Assembly (NCBI GenBank): GCA_022818135.1
Contig: JAFMSR010000005.1
Location: 22,201,239-22,265,238 of the forward strand
DNA length: 64,000 bases
Reading direction: 5' to 3'
DNA from: Saxidomus purpurata
Lineage: Eukaryota; Mollusca; Bivalvia; Venerida; Veneridae
In this document: one piece after another, positions 1-12,860 of the stretch
Position numbering within the stretch: the first letter of the stretch is position 1
Layout: each line of letters opens with the position of its first letter
Program-made: the position numbers and the translations under genes
Notes under the pieces: model-generated
Databases searched by the model: none
What the model saw: only the letters and a program-made list of their open reading frames with translations
What the model was told of the DNA's origin: nothing

Positions 1-799
1 AAGGTATTTTCAATATACGGAAAGATCTTTCTATCGAAAATGCTTTTATTGAACTGAAGGGAGTATTGTTTCAATTATTTGAAAATACTCTATCGAGTGA
101 TGCCAATGGATGCCGGTCTAGAGCAAAAAAGGTGTGTGACTTTATCGAATGTAGGACATTATCTCTTAGGATATTATCCCATTTACTCTTCAAAGTTTCA
201 ATTTTGATTTAATATCATCATAAAGTTGAAAGTGTTTTGATAGATTTATTACTTTTGTCATAGAATATAGAGAGATTATTATGCAGATGCATTTAGAAAG
301 ATAAATTGATGAAGGGGCTAATGTCCAATTTTGCATAATCATGAGGATATTGTCCGCCTGTGCAAAATTGAGCGAAGGGGATAATGTCATAGGGGATAAT
401 GTTCGTTTACCTAAGTTATCACTCGCCGTTGTTTCACCTTCTTGTATGACTACTAGCAATGAAAATGAAAGCAAATGTGTGCAATATGTCTGTGTGGTAA
501 ACATTAGATTACATCTTATGGATCAGTTTGTTCCACATGCAACCTGTATTAACGATATCTACTGTACATGTAAGAATAAGTCAGTTTGAGCAACTCTTAT
601 TATGCAATACAGTTTGTATAAAAAGTTGTCTGATATCGTCTGTTCTTTGAATTGTCATGCATTTAGTCTAAATATCAAGGTGAGGGATGTGAAACATGAG
701 TTGGAGATTTGAATGGCTGGGGATGTGTCCAGAAGTGATTTTGTCCTACCTGCAATAATTGCTTGTGTGTGATTTACTAGTAGATTGTTTATAACGTCC
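1..799. other. Non-genic stretch
   Basis: AT-rich DNA. The overlapping frames on both strands near 190-589 are short, use unremarkable residues, and have no splice signals or family motifs that I recognise. I see no gene here. Confidence 0.5.
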
Positions 800-1075
800 C
801 GGCCGACATTTTTCTACTCAGATGAAACTGCCAAGACCCCTGACAGATGCAGATACAAGGGAATCCAGGTACCATACCCGAGCTCTTTTTACGAATAGAC
901 CCTTTGGTTCTATTACGTACCCGGTGTATAGCACCGATACACACGAGACTACCTCTTGGTTTCTTACCAGGTCATCTCTAGATGGGTGGGAATCGCTGAA
1001 AAGCCTGCCTGAAATTTCTAGTGCCTTGAACCGGGGACTTCCGCACTGGTAGTCCAGAGCTTTAACCACGAATAC
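800..1075 (-). repeat. tRNA-derived SINE-like element
   Basis: Read on the minus strand, the element opens near 1075 with a tRNA-like head. It contains an A-box-like stretch (GGTTAAAGCTCTGG) and a B-box-like stretch (CCCCGGTTCAAGGC) about 30 bases further on. A body of roughly 200 bases follows, ending in TTGGCAGTTTCATCTGAG. The segment is more GC-rich than its surroundings. A pol III head joined to an unrelated body is the standard SINE layout. No target duplication was defined, so both edges are approximate. Confidence 0.5.
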
Positions 1076-4000
1076 GAGGGTTTTGTCATCATTACCTTAT
1101 AGCCTTGGCCGAACACCATACATTGTTTAATGATAACGACCTGATAGTGCAATAAATGTGCATTAGTATGATGTGTCCAGACTAACAGTTGAATGATTGA
1201 CGGTGGTCTGACACTGGCCATTATTGTGTCTATTTTAGCTTATTCATTGAGCAACAAGTGTTGATACTAAACAATAAAAAAGAAACAGTAGCTGTGTTTT
1301 AAGGAACAGGAGGACATGCACTATGACAGTAGAATGGCGACAGTATAATAGAAAAGATATGCCATTGATTTCCTCTTAAATACTTTCGATTTCGGGGACT
1401 TCATTATCAGTACAGATAGAATCTAACTTTGTTGCTTATTTTCATTACGTATACTTAATTGTTCATTTGCAAGAGATGTGGGCAATGATGTATTTCTTCT
1501 GTGTCCCCCTTTTCTGAGTTTGTAAGGTCTAGTCTCTTGCCCTGTATTGGTGTCTATGACCGAACCTAGCATTCAGTCTCCCATAATGCTGTTAAATTTC
1601 AATTTGATGTCTGAAAGGAGATTATTTTTAGTAGGAGATGGCATCCTGTTTGCCAAAGATTTAGTTTTTGAATGCCAAATATAGGGTAGAGCTGCGACAA
1701 AGCTGCTCCCTTTTAAAGGTAAGTGAACCCTGTTTAGAGATTCCTTTTTGTTTTATTATATTTGTGTTAAGGTTGTATAAACGTCTACACCTTGTTGGCT
1801 CTGAATGATGTTTTGTTTTTCATAAAAGCTAATTTAACTGTAAATATGCGTTATAGAAGAGCAAACTAATAGTTCATATACATGTTGCTATTTACACTTA
1901 GTTTCACTACTGGAGTGACCTTATAGTTAATGAACAGTCTTAGTTCATTCATTAGAAGCTAAGTTCTAATGCAGGTCCACATTTTCAGCTGAATGTCCCA
2001 TGACTCATGGGCAATGTAAGTTGCGGGGCTAAGTCCCCATAGGTCAAGCCATCCATGGCAAGTGTGAACAGGTGACGTGGACGGATGTCCTTTACATCGA
2101 CTTTTTTGGAGAAGATATAAGCAGCGGCTGTAGAACCAGTTTGATCAAGTCTATATCCAGCATCATCTGGTCTGCATCAGACATGTATAATACCGACATG
2201 CAACATATTTTGCTGAAGTCTGCACAATATGGAAACTATATTATGCATTCTTTGCATGCCCATCTTTGCTGTATTATTGAAAACATAGCAAGTGTTCCAA
2301 CACTAATGAAGCTAGCATCTGGTATGGGACGCGTGCCTTGTTTATACTTGGCAACACACATATACGAACAAAATTCTTATTTCCGACATACCAGTTTCAG
2401 AGGGACACCAACAATTCAGTACGCACACGTGTACCTCCAACTCAAAAATGCTGATCATACGTAGTGCTGCAGTCATTCGAATGCACGTGCACATATAGCC
2501 TTTAATTATCAATAATAAAATGCTTCGTTTTTACCACAGCAGCAATTATTCAACCCTCTTCGTCCTTATTCACTTTATATTTCTTTCGAACATTTCATGT
2601 TAATTGTGTTTATTTGAATTTTATGATAGAATGTTTATTAGTTTCTGTTCCACAGAAGTTAAAGAAAATATTGACAAACATTTCAGTGGAACAGGTGGCG
2701 ATAGATAAAATAATTTTCCTGTACGCACTAGATTTTAGGTTCAGTTTATGTACATGCCTTATTTCTTTTAATCTTTCATTTCCTTTTTCGTTCGTCTTAA
2801 GTCATTACTCATGTTTTGGAGACACAACTCTTTCCCACCGTATATGTAAAGAGAGAAACCCCTTAAATACGACTTACCGGATGGACAATCATACCATTGA
2901 GCAGACCCAGACTGCTGGGCGACAATCTTAAAGTAACAAATACAGTTATATTTACTTCAATCAAAATCTGTGTTACTGGAGGCAATGAAGTATGTGACAA
3001 TAATAAAGTTAAAAGTCCGAAAAAGATACAATTCAAAATGCTGTGGTTTTCTCACAGATAAGAAATACAATTGCCACTCGACAAGGTGTTCACCTTTATA
3101 AAAGGGATAATCATGATAATGGGTACGTTGCAAACAGGGTAATGTTACGATGTAATTGGGCGGTGAAGGAGCCCAGACATATTGGCGGGTGGGTTTCTCG
3201 CACGAGGACCCACAAGGAATGTCTCCGCGAGATAAAACTAAATAACGTCTTAATTGCTTTATTGGATACAGCTGACTGAGTGAAGAAACAAACAATACTT
3301 CCTGAAACGTAAATCAATTAACGGGGGCGGGGGATGTTCTGAAGGGTGTCACAGCTATGCATGTACTAATTTAACGAAAAAAAAGTTGTTATTGAAACGC
3401 ACTTCATACGACTTTTATTAAATTTAAGATTTGCAAACTTTAATTAACACTTTGCCGTCTGTATTTTATAGATGTTTTGCTTAAAAGCCAAAGTGTTGTG
3501 CGTCAAGTAGACCGGCTCAGACAATTTGTCACCAACAGTAACAACTACATCCTCTAATGAAGGGCATTTGGAGGATTTTTACCAAATATGGTCGATTTGA
3601 ATACTTCCGTTTAATCGAAATATTACTTCCACGTAGTCTTGAAAACCGCCTGAATTGTAGCCGTGCTCGGGTTACGATACAGATCGGAATAACAACACAA
3701 AACAAACAGCACCCTAACCAAAGCTTAGACGACCGAATTTGAAAGGTGTTTTGGTGTAAAAAGGGTATGTCGAAAATGTTCAAACCCTGTCTTGGCATCA
3801 GCACATTGATTTCACCCGAAGAGTATTTAAAATCAACTAAAATGCGTATAAAGGTAATAAAATTACGATGAAAATACAGAGATTGCGTTTGTATGACGAG
3901 AGAATTATTATTAAATTACAAGAGATAAGAATTATACTATGAGCGTGTCATCACATGTAATGTTAGTTAAACCGCGTCTAATTTATTCATACACATTAAA

Positions 4001-6120
4001 GAAACGTGTAGCGTATAAATGAGAGCCATTACGGATAAATAGGCAGAAAATGAAGTCATGATTAAACTAAATGATCACGATAATCTCTAATGAATATAAT
4101 CTAACAAATATAGATTGTGGAAAATTGGATATCGTAGTAAATGCATGCAAACGTTTACACCCTGCAAATCATGGCCAAAAATTGTAAAAATGTGTAGACA
4201 ATTTTTCAATTGAACAATTTGGTCTGAAATTAACAAGGGCCTTAGTACTGAAATGCTAATCTTAACAGCATGTGTTACAAATTTGTTCTAAAAGTCTCAA
4301 CTTTGATTAATCAAACCGCCTTGACACATTTAGCACATCGGAAATCGTCTTACACTCGCGACATCTGAACTATGTAGCACATAGACTGGCATCTGATGTT
4401 CGAGTCTTTTTTTAAAAACAATGTGGCATTTTTTCTATTCAAGACTTAACACTGCTTGGGCAAAAACGTCTGTTATCTAGTGTTTTCTTAAATGGGTTGA
4501 CCTATATGGGCTAAAACATTGAGAGAAAAAGGTCCCCTAAGTCTAAATAAACTTTTTGTAAGTCTAGCTTGCAAAAAAGCTGCAATATAACCGACAACGT
4601 TGCTACTGAAATTTGAACTTGTTTCACTCTTTATCAATTGCATATGCAAATGAAAGTATATATTACTTCTCAAAGTGGTTTACTTTTACATTCAAAGTTT
4701 TGAAGTCAGGATGTCGTCTTGAACTTTGAAATCATACTCATGCTTTGTGATACTGCAGTCACAATTGCATTACCATTGTTACATCGGAAAGTATTTCACT
4801 GCTTTCATTTAGAATCGAATTCAATGTTATCAAAAGTACAAAAAAGAAGAATTGTGGATGACAATGCAATAAACATCCAGAAAGGCTGTTCAATATCGGA
4901 ATTATAGCATAAGGACACCTTTTCATGTGATAAAGAACCAAGGGCAATGTCAATGCTACAACAGCATGAACCATACGGACATGTGTCCATGATTTAATAA
5001 ATAGGAAAACTTTCTCACATTAAATGTGAAATGGACAATTCAATATGCGTTATCCCAGGGCATAAGGAACAGAACACCTGCATGAAGACCTAAAGGTTTA
5101 TTCAACACGTGTTCCCGCGTCCACAGCATGTCATAGGTCAAGTCCTGCCAGTGGCCATCTTGTGACGGATCGGTCTAATGTATTGATCGATTATTATCAT
5201 AGTCAACATGCGCGTCAAATTTTTATCGGCAGATTTCTGTCATTAAAAGTTTATGAATACTAGTAATCAATCTCATTCAACGTTTCAAGTGATCAAATTA
5301 TGTCTTTAGGTAATGGTTCAAAATCACCTCAAGAATTAGCAAAAGAGAGGTGTTGGTTTTCCGCCATGCTTTATTGGAGGATAGTGCACTGTCAGTTGAC
5401 TATCGCGCAATATAGATGTAGTTTCGTAGGTGCACGACGCCCACATGTTCTAAACATGTGGAATTATGCAAATGTTGTCAAAAACAATTTGTTGCATGCT
5501 TAAACTGGAAACTCATATCATCTGGTATGCAAATACATTTCATATGTGTTTTCGTTGTATTTAAATTGTAGATTCGTCAGAAACATGTGTTCAATAAAGA
5601 ACTTTGGACAGGAATAACAATAAACTTTTTTCACAGCGAACAATTTGGACACCTGACAGGTGACAGTGTTCGGGCTTGATTTTTATCACTGAACTTTAAT
5701 TTTATGTTTCGGAAAAAAGACATGTCCGGGCTAATGACCGTAAATTGCGGTATAATATTTCAGATTTCACTTTGATAATGTTCTGTTATTTTGCCCAATG
5801 GCCATACATTTAATAAATCACTCCTTTCCAGTGAAAAAATATACATAAACAAAAATAATTTTTATTATTTATGTACACAGAAGTGGAATCAGCCGGAACG
5901 GATGCTTTTAACTTGTTACTGTATAACACAATATCCGGATTTCGTCAGCTTAAAACTAATAATGGAATTTAACCTAATTAACATAATAACATGACAACCT
6001 TAAATACAATTTTTTCATTGCTTCACGCTGCAGGTGTCTTAAATACAAGGTATAAATTGACATAAAGGCAATAGGTCAAGTTTATTAAATATTTCTTTGA
6101 GTACAACATCAATTTAAACC
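1076..6120. other. Gene-poor stretch
   Basis: No gene is supported. The longest frame (plus strand, 2072-2464, about 130 codons) starts at GTG, matches no family I know and has no convincing splice context. Short frames at 2614-2931 and 2957-3317 look like chance. A single ACACCTG motif at 5074-5080 and another at 5649-5655 belong to the motif cluster described separately. Confidence 0.45.
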
Positions 6121-6303
6121 TTAACGAGTCCTAGAATGATTTATCCCTCTTTCTCTTATCTTAATATTCTCTTTAGAGGTTCTAAAATCTTTGATTTCTC
6201 CACAGGACTGCCGAATGAAACCCATTCCAGAACGTTTGAGCTTCAACATATCGCCGCAGTCCACGATCTCCCCCAACGGATCGCACAGGTGTAACTTGTT
6301 CAT
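6121..6303 (-). CDS. Unrecognised 60-codon frame, possible first exon
   Basis: This minus-strand frame starts at ATG (6303) and ends at a stop at 6121. The first 40 codons are noticeably richer in G and C than the flanks and read like natural coding sequence (Met-Asn-Lys-Leu-His-Leu-Cys-Asp-Pro at the start, then a Lys/Arg-rich stretch). I recognise no domain. No signal peptide, membrane segment or cysteine pattern is evident. A possible splice donor (GTTAAG) overlaps the stop, so this could be a first exon with the remaining exons lower in the window, but no partner exon was found. It may equally be chance. Function unknown. Confidence 0.2.
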   Translation of the reverse strand: MNKLHLCDPLGEIVDCGDMLKLKRSGMGFIRQSCGEIKDFRTSKENIKIRERGINHSRTR

Positions 6304-9300
6304 TCACACCGAGTTACTCATTTGTAACGAGACATTCTAGTGTATACATAACTTAAGATTTAAAACTGCCGAGACAGCTGTACACTACCTTTAAACTTCG
6401 CTCAGGTGTCCCTCAGACTGTTCGGCGACACGTAGATTATTAGTCGGGTTGCACTTCAAAAATATACATAAAATATACACACTACGTGCTTGATAAGTAA
6501 AGCAGGTTTATAAATATATCACATTTTATATCGCTATAACATCGCTAACATCTTGGCGTGGGACGTTTTTTTCATAAGAGGAATGAGCTGGCATTTTATG
6601 TTATTTATTTGAATTTCTTGGTAACTAAAACGGTTTTGAAATATATGCTTTTTGCGCCAAGGCTGCGTAGAAAATGAATTTAGTTTTCCAATTAAAAAAA
6701 TATTGCCGAGATATTGGCATTGGCGATGTAGTTCTATTTTTGTAACATCTTCATACAATAAAGGCGGACATTGTTGTTTGTATTTTTGCCCTTACAAGAA
6801 AACACTATTGGCGTATATTTTTGGTCAACCACAAGACTCGGATTCAGAAGAATATTCTAATATTGCAACCACTCACATTTATTAAAAAGTAATGCACTTA
6901 ATGCATGGTTCAAGAGGACGTACTCAAAATACAATACCGTAGGCTGCATAATGCATCGCAATTAGGCCAAAATTTAAGCGCTTTCTAATGTTGATTGACT
7001 ATAATAGCGTTACATAGCGCCATACCATTTACATGCAGGCTAGTCTCAATAGCTTATACTTGCAATAAGTAAGATATCCTAGCGCAAACCTTCACAGCCA
7101 TGATAAATACTAGAAGTAAAATGGTCTGAATGTCTTTTATAATAAAAGTCTCATTTTGTCTGGATAGCGTTGTACGTATTTGGCATGCTCCATTCTTGGA
7201 AATGACCTGGCATTATGAATTACAAGCGTAGTTTATCTTGCTGTCTTGGCTGCAATTTTATGTTTCATAGGATGCATAAAACAGCATTTTTTGCTGTGTG
7301 CAGGACACATAAAAGAACCTCATTGTCTCAACTGCTTAAGAATGTTGCATAAAATTTTAAGCGTTTCTTGACACGCACAAATGTATTAAATGAAAATGCT
7401 ATCACAAAAAACAAAAGTGCCATGGATATATAAAAAAAATTGCTTTTTTTCTATACTAGTATATGCTACAGATTAATTAAGTTTTGGAAAACAGGAATAG
7501 AATAGTCTAGAATTGAGCGTTCAATTATGCATTTCACTGCCATTGTAAGTCCATGTATATTAAAGTAAAGTTCTTAAAACTGTATGAAAATAACGTATTT
7601 TAGAACATATAGTCATATGAAAAGGCTCCTGTATAAATTCATGCCACATCTATCTCTAAATTAAAAAAATACGCTACCAAAATCAAAAGCGTTGCAAACG
7701 CTTTTGAAATTTCAATATAAACATAGGCTATAGTGCAGCGGTGCCATGTAACCGACATATTCAACCGATTTCTGCAAATTCCTACCTAGATTTTAGCTTA
7801 TAATATGATTATAGCCTTAAGTTTTAATATTTATGTATAATTATTTCAATTTTTTTAAAATATTTTTTTCAACGGTAACTGTGAGCGAGCAGTTTTAAGG
7901 CAGCACAAGTGTTATATGTCCTTTAATCGAACAACGTTTGGTTATTTTCATTTCACACATGTATAACAATATTAGACCATGCAAAGCTGAAGCGAGATTA
8001 CACTTGCGTGATGACGACACCTGTGACCCGGATTTGTTTCCGGATCCAGTCTTTAAAGAGATCCCTGTTTGAAAGGTGTTTAGTTCCGGCTATCATACAT
8101 GTGAACAAAGATTTTTTTAATGTGCATTCTTAAACTTCAACTTTTGTTATCATAGCTATATCACGAAATATCACCAAAGCCCTAGAATCCAGTGTCCAGT
8201 CACCATGAATACATGAACCTCACCATTTAGCAATGTCTGCCAAATAGTTCCGACGAGGAAGCGACAGTTCATTACTGTCTGCCACACATGTGACGTGACT
8301 GGGACATCCACTGACAGGCTTATTATTAACGCTAAGTATGTTAAATATATCAGTGCCAAAATACCTTGATGAATATTCCGCCAAATTGCACGTGCCCTCC
8401 TCTTGTCTTGCAATTGGGAGATATGATAGCAATTCGTTTGATGTATTGTTTCTTGCATATATCGCGTATAAGTTTTCTTGAAGGACATGATTTAATGACT
8501 GATTGGCGGTTTCTTTGATGTGTGTGTTTACAACACAGGTGGATATTGAACTCTGTGATATTGATCAGTGTATAATTAATAAATGGAATGTTGCCCGACA
8601 GAGATAAACCTTTAGTTAGTATATATATCTTTTGTCATATCACTGCTGCAGATCTTGTCCAAAGTAGTTAAAATATGCGAGCTGCAAGACAGCCCTTATC
8701 AATTATAACGCATATACTACTGTTTGATTTGGCGATGCGTAATTTTGATAATGCATTTATTTAAGTTTAATATCATGGTTAAACAGACTAAAACTTATTT
8801 TATTGCAGTTAGAACCGGGTGCATCCCTACCCCCCGGAGATGAGGTATTCACATAAACAACATTGGAGAAACATAATGACATTAATAGTAGAATCATATA
8901 ACAATAGTAAGGAGTATACCTCATATCAACAAAACAAAATACCCTACTGCCATTTGTGATAATTTATAATTGTTACTGTTCTTTTAAAAAAGCTGTGTTC
9001 CTAAATTGTTCCTAAATAATTTGCGATCTTTGTTTAAGCTAATATGATATTAGAACCCAACTTGAAGCTACTGCCATGTGATAAGTTAAATATAAAAAAA
9101 AGGAAATTTAAATTTTTATACAGAAAAAGCAGTAATGGATGTGACTGGTATTACGGTGGTTAGTTTTAAAATGCTTTAAATCATTGAAACAATGAAATAT
9201 TATTGTTTAAAAGATACCTATTAATTAAACTAAAAACAAAGCCGTGATTAGACAGGAAACCTATCGAAACTGAACACAACAGGCTGAACAAAGTTCACAT

Positions 9301-10601
9301 GAGATCGACATCGTCGGAACACCTGTGGAAAGTGAGAGAGGTAACTGACCCGACAGGCCATGTCGCTTGATTAAGAGTGATTATAGATGAGATAACACTA
9401 TCAAGGATTGATGCTGATCACGAATAAATCTTAAACCTGAGACTGCCCAGTCAAAGCTTTGAACCTCTTGGTTGGAGATAGTACACACACAAACTGACCA
9501 CTGTTACGAAATATTGCTTTCACTTAATTGGCAGGGGTCGTTAATTCCCATGGATCACTGACAATAAACTCCTATTGAACCTCGCACCTGCAAAATTGAA
9601 GGTTCCAAAATGCAACGTGATAGTCGTAATGTCAAAAATTAAAATGAAACAAAAAAGGCGATTGAGAATTAAAGGCAGTTTTGAAATTTTATACCGGATA
9701 CAGTTGTACAGGGGTAAAATTAAAAGCCGATGAAAAAAGAAAATGACTTAAACAAATTCAGCCGCAGAATGCTGTTTTTTTTTATAAAAGTTTATAGACT
9801 GAAACGATCGTAACATTATTTTTCTCAATGTAATGTAGTAAGAATAAGGATCATCCATTATGAAGCTTAGCGCCCCCAAACGCAGGACTACATCCTCCCA
9901 CCATCCCCTCCTCTGCCCCCACCCCAAAACTATGAGAAAGTGCGTCAGACAAGGCACATGTCTCAGTCAAAATATCAGTTCAAAATAAATGAATAAGAAC
10001 ATGAAGGATTTGTCATTAAAACTGACACTATTAATAAATGTACAAAAGTTTGCTATTACCTCTCACAACAATGATTAATTGTTTGGTTACACCTATATAT
10101 CTGTACCTGAGAGGCAAGCACTGTCAGTCCCTGGTTGTCTCAAGTTGGGTTATACGTCATAAAACAGGAAAAAAAGTAATCGCATATTATTACTTTGTTT
10201 ATTCTGATATATTTTATAATGTCAATTATATCATATTAACATTTGAAAAACAGTACTAAATGTATGAGTGATGATAAAGCGTATATAAAACGAAGAGATA
10301 TTAACAAATTGACAAGGTATAAAACGACATTTCACTGTCATTTTGCTGGGCAATTAACTTCACATCGATTGCCAGCTAGCAACTTGAACAGGTGTAAACA
10401 GCTTGACATAAAACACAACACTTGACAATCATTTCAATAAAATTTACAAATTCTGTCAAATTAGCATCAATCTTCCAGCAAGGACCATGTACAGGTGTCT
10501 TTCGTTCTACGATATTGCTTTAAACCTGATCACAGAGTCATCTTATTCAGACAGTAACAGTTAAAGACACAGATCTGTTCAAGGGGTCAGCATGTTTCTT
10601 T
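6304..10601. other. Gene-poor stretch with one perfect hairpin
   Basis: No gene is supported. Bases 7684-7706 form a perfect hairpin with 10-base arms (CAAAAGCGTT and AACGCTTTTG) and a 3-base loop. A minus-strand region at 8171-8488 is open in two overlapping frames (105 and 70 codons), but neither resembles a known family. The 9300-9470 and 10250-10560 stretches are less AT-biased than their surroundings and hold several of the CAGGTGT motifs. Confidence 0.4.
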
Positions 10602-10843
10602 CTAAGCAATATGGTGTGCCCCAAGGTGTAGTGACCCTGTCACCAAAATACACATTTTTGGAATGTCTGCAAACTTAGCTCTACTTGATGTCTCCATCGC
10701 CTCTTTCATCTTCATGCTTTTTCCAATCCCCGAAGGAATGTACACCGCCTCACCGTCTAACGTTGAAGTACAAGAGTCTGTTCTCCAATCGTCTTCCTTG
10801 TCACCCATTTCCGCATCGTCAGCCTGATCATGTCCGCACTCAC
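10602..10843 (-). pseudogene. Folylpolyglutamate synthase-like terminal exon, probably broken
   Basis: The exon is preceded on the minus strand by a good acceptor (TTTTATTACAG before 10843). It stays open for about 80 codons to a TAG at 10602 and is richer in G and C than the flanks. Its last part reads ILVTGSLHL, which matches the conserved C-terminal VLVTGSLHLVGG segment of folylpolyglutamate synthase, the enzyme that adds glutamate to folates in cytosol and mitochondria. Directly after LHL the family's Val-Gly is missing and the frame stops six codons later. In a neighbouring frame the sequence stays open for about 25 further codons, suggesting a small deletion. No other exon of this enzyme was found between here and 19 kb. 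It may be a displaced or decayed exon, or a real last exon with a divergent end. The family call rests on one short motif. Confidence 0.4.
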
Positions 10844-12017
10844 CTGTAATAAAAGTAATCCATGTATAGGTATTTATGTCAATGATTGATGCAGTGTTGG
10901 TTACCTGTTGAATCGAGTCTCCACGCGGAACGTGTGAGCCGTGATAGTTTGTGTTTACATTAACTATCAAGGTGAGACGCGAGACGCCGAAGTGTCTACT
11001 GTACACCTGTACATTGGGCCAGGTAAAAACACACGTGGATTGTGCGATGGGAATAAACTTACCTTTCTAAAGAGAGAACTTGACATGAAATCAACTATCA
11101 GCATGATGTAGAAATCGCATTGCTGTAATCGTTAGATTACAAGTGCCATAAGATATTTATTTAGCAATAAGATTTTGGAAGCAATAAAGCCGATGGCTGA
11201 TAAACCCGATAATGTTGACTGTCGCAAAACTTTAACCGACAAAAAAATCGCGGGTTTCAAAAAATACTAAAATTTTGATGGATTTAAATCTCCGTAAAAA
11301 CGTTGAAATTTGTTGTTTTTTTTAGTAATGGGACATTCAATTACTATCTTAAAACAATCGGTTATTTATGCTTTTAAGAATTAACAAAAAATATAGAATG
11401 ACAGCCAAAGGGGGTATTAATTTGATAAACTTTAATTAATTCTTGATTGTTATTTACTAAAAGTTGAAGTTTCCTTTGCCCCTGGCCGTGCACCTACAGC
11501 ATTGAAAAAAACATCATCAAAGTCGTAGATGCATTTCCTTACCGTTACTGGATACTGCAATCTGAAACTGTTGATATCACATTTGATATAATTTAATAGA
11601 AACAAATTGTAGCATAATAGTACGGGTTATTTTTTGAGGGTATCTGACACAAGATTTCCATTCGTGTTTCACGGCAAGTCAAACGAGCAGTTAATTTGTC
11701 GCCTTTGCAGCAATAACTGTTTAAGCCGCATTAATTTCTTTGATTACCATCAATAGCTCTTCTACTGGAGGTAATAATCCGTACCATTTCTGACAGGTAG
11801 GTGTCACGCTCCGCGGCATGTTAGACTTGCTTGGGATGGAAAAGTGACAGAATTTGTTTCTTCAATTCCCCTGTATATGTGGGCAGATGCTGGCATTCTG
11901 ATGCAGGTCTTTTTAAAATATGATGTATACTAATGTTTTTTTTTTCTCGAATGCGAAACAAGTTCTTACAACTTAGATTTATCGCTCTCGAGACTCATTC
12001 CTGATGGAATCAATATC

Positions 12018-12020
<3 letters not shown>
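10844..12020. other. No gene seen
   Basis: AT-rich non-coding DNA. One ACACCTG motif lies at 11003-11009. No repeat or coding structure stands out. Confidence 0.4.

Positions 12021-12054
<34 letters not shown>
12021..12054 (+). repeat. (GA)17 microsatellite
   Basis: Seventeen uninterrupted GA dinucleotides are followed by imperfect CAGAGA units. The small open frames overlapping it on both strands are by-products of the repeat. Confidence 0.9.
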
Positions 12055-12060
<6 letters not shown>

Positions 12061-12283
12061 CAGAGGCAATGTGGAAATAATTGTGTCCTGTCTAAGGACA
12101 CAACCGTTATGGCACTTGTTATATTGTCTTTGTTATATAAAAATCTTGTTGTTTTAAATATCATTTATTTTCAGACATCCCGATAAACAAGAACTATTAA
12201 ACTTTAAAATATTCGATATGCACTCCGCTCAGTGCGCCAACTTCATTAAACATTTTTTTTTTTTCATAAATAAAATCTTGATT

Positions 12284-12612
12284 GACGCCGCCGTTGAACG
12301 GCGGCGTCAGTATTGAATAGGTTTCAAATTTGTACCATGGGGTTGCATAATCGAATAGGGAGCAGCCAACTTTTATTGTAAATCTAAACTATGTTCTATG
12401 TATGAAAAATGCTTTTATGAATCATTAAATTGTATTAAGTCATTAAAAAACATACAGTACAAAATCACACGTCTCCCTTCCTTTATTTCAAACTTTGGAC
12501 ACTTTAATGAGTATTTAATACTTTTCCACAAACTCGTAGACCACGGGTTTTTTATAGCTTTGTTTACGGACCTTACGACCCGATTCACAAAGCTCGAAAA
12601 AGATTCGGAAGA

Positions 12613-12669
<57 letters not shown>

Positions 12670-12860
12670 CCCCCCCCCCCCCCCCCCCCCCCCCCATTGC
12701 TATCTTAAAACCTCAGATAATAGAATACATGGCACCAACGTGAAAAATCAATGAAACCCCATTTTAATTCTACATATTAGACTATAATATTGAAACTGTA
12801 AAGAAAAACCGTTCACCTAACTATGCAATACGTAGGGCCCTAACGGAATTCCATTCCATA
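12284..12860 (+). repeat. Hairpin-headed dispersed repeat, copy 1
   Basis: The copy begins with a strong hairpin at 12284-12308 (arms GACGCCGCCGT and ACGGCGGCGTC), then CAGTATTGAATAGG. It shares long matching blocks with 33994-34490. These include the 'gggttgcataatcgaata' block, the 'agcagccaacttttattgta' block, a 'tttgtttacggacc' block and a terminal 'accgttcacctaactatgc' block. The internal homopolymer block sits at the same relative place as a C-run in copy 2. Family not identified; no coding capacity seen. Confidence 0.75.
12616..12695 (+). repeat. Poly(A) then poly(C) homopolymer
   Basis: Fifty-two consecutive A (12616-12667) are followed immediately by twenty-eight C (12668-12695). It lies inside the hairpin-headed repeat. 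Run lengths of this kind are prone to assembly or sequencing error, so the exact counts should not be trusted. Confidence 0.9.

Noticed and set aside
2072..2464. 130-codon plus-strand frame
   Set aside because: It starts at GTG, matches no family I recognise, has no splice or promoter context, and its length is within what chance allows in 64 kb.
8171..8488. Minus-strand region open in two frames
   Set aside because: Neither frame resembles a protein family, and two overlapping open frames argue against either being selected.
12284..12308. Helitron 3' end
   Set aside because: A strong hairpin is present, but I see no CTRR terminus at the proper distance on either strand and no TC start at the other end.
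12398..12754. 118-codon frame with poly-Lys and poly-Pro
   Set aside because: It is created by the A52-C28 homopolymer inside a dispersed repeat.
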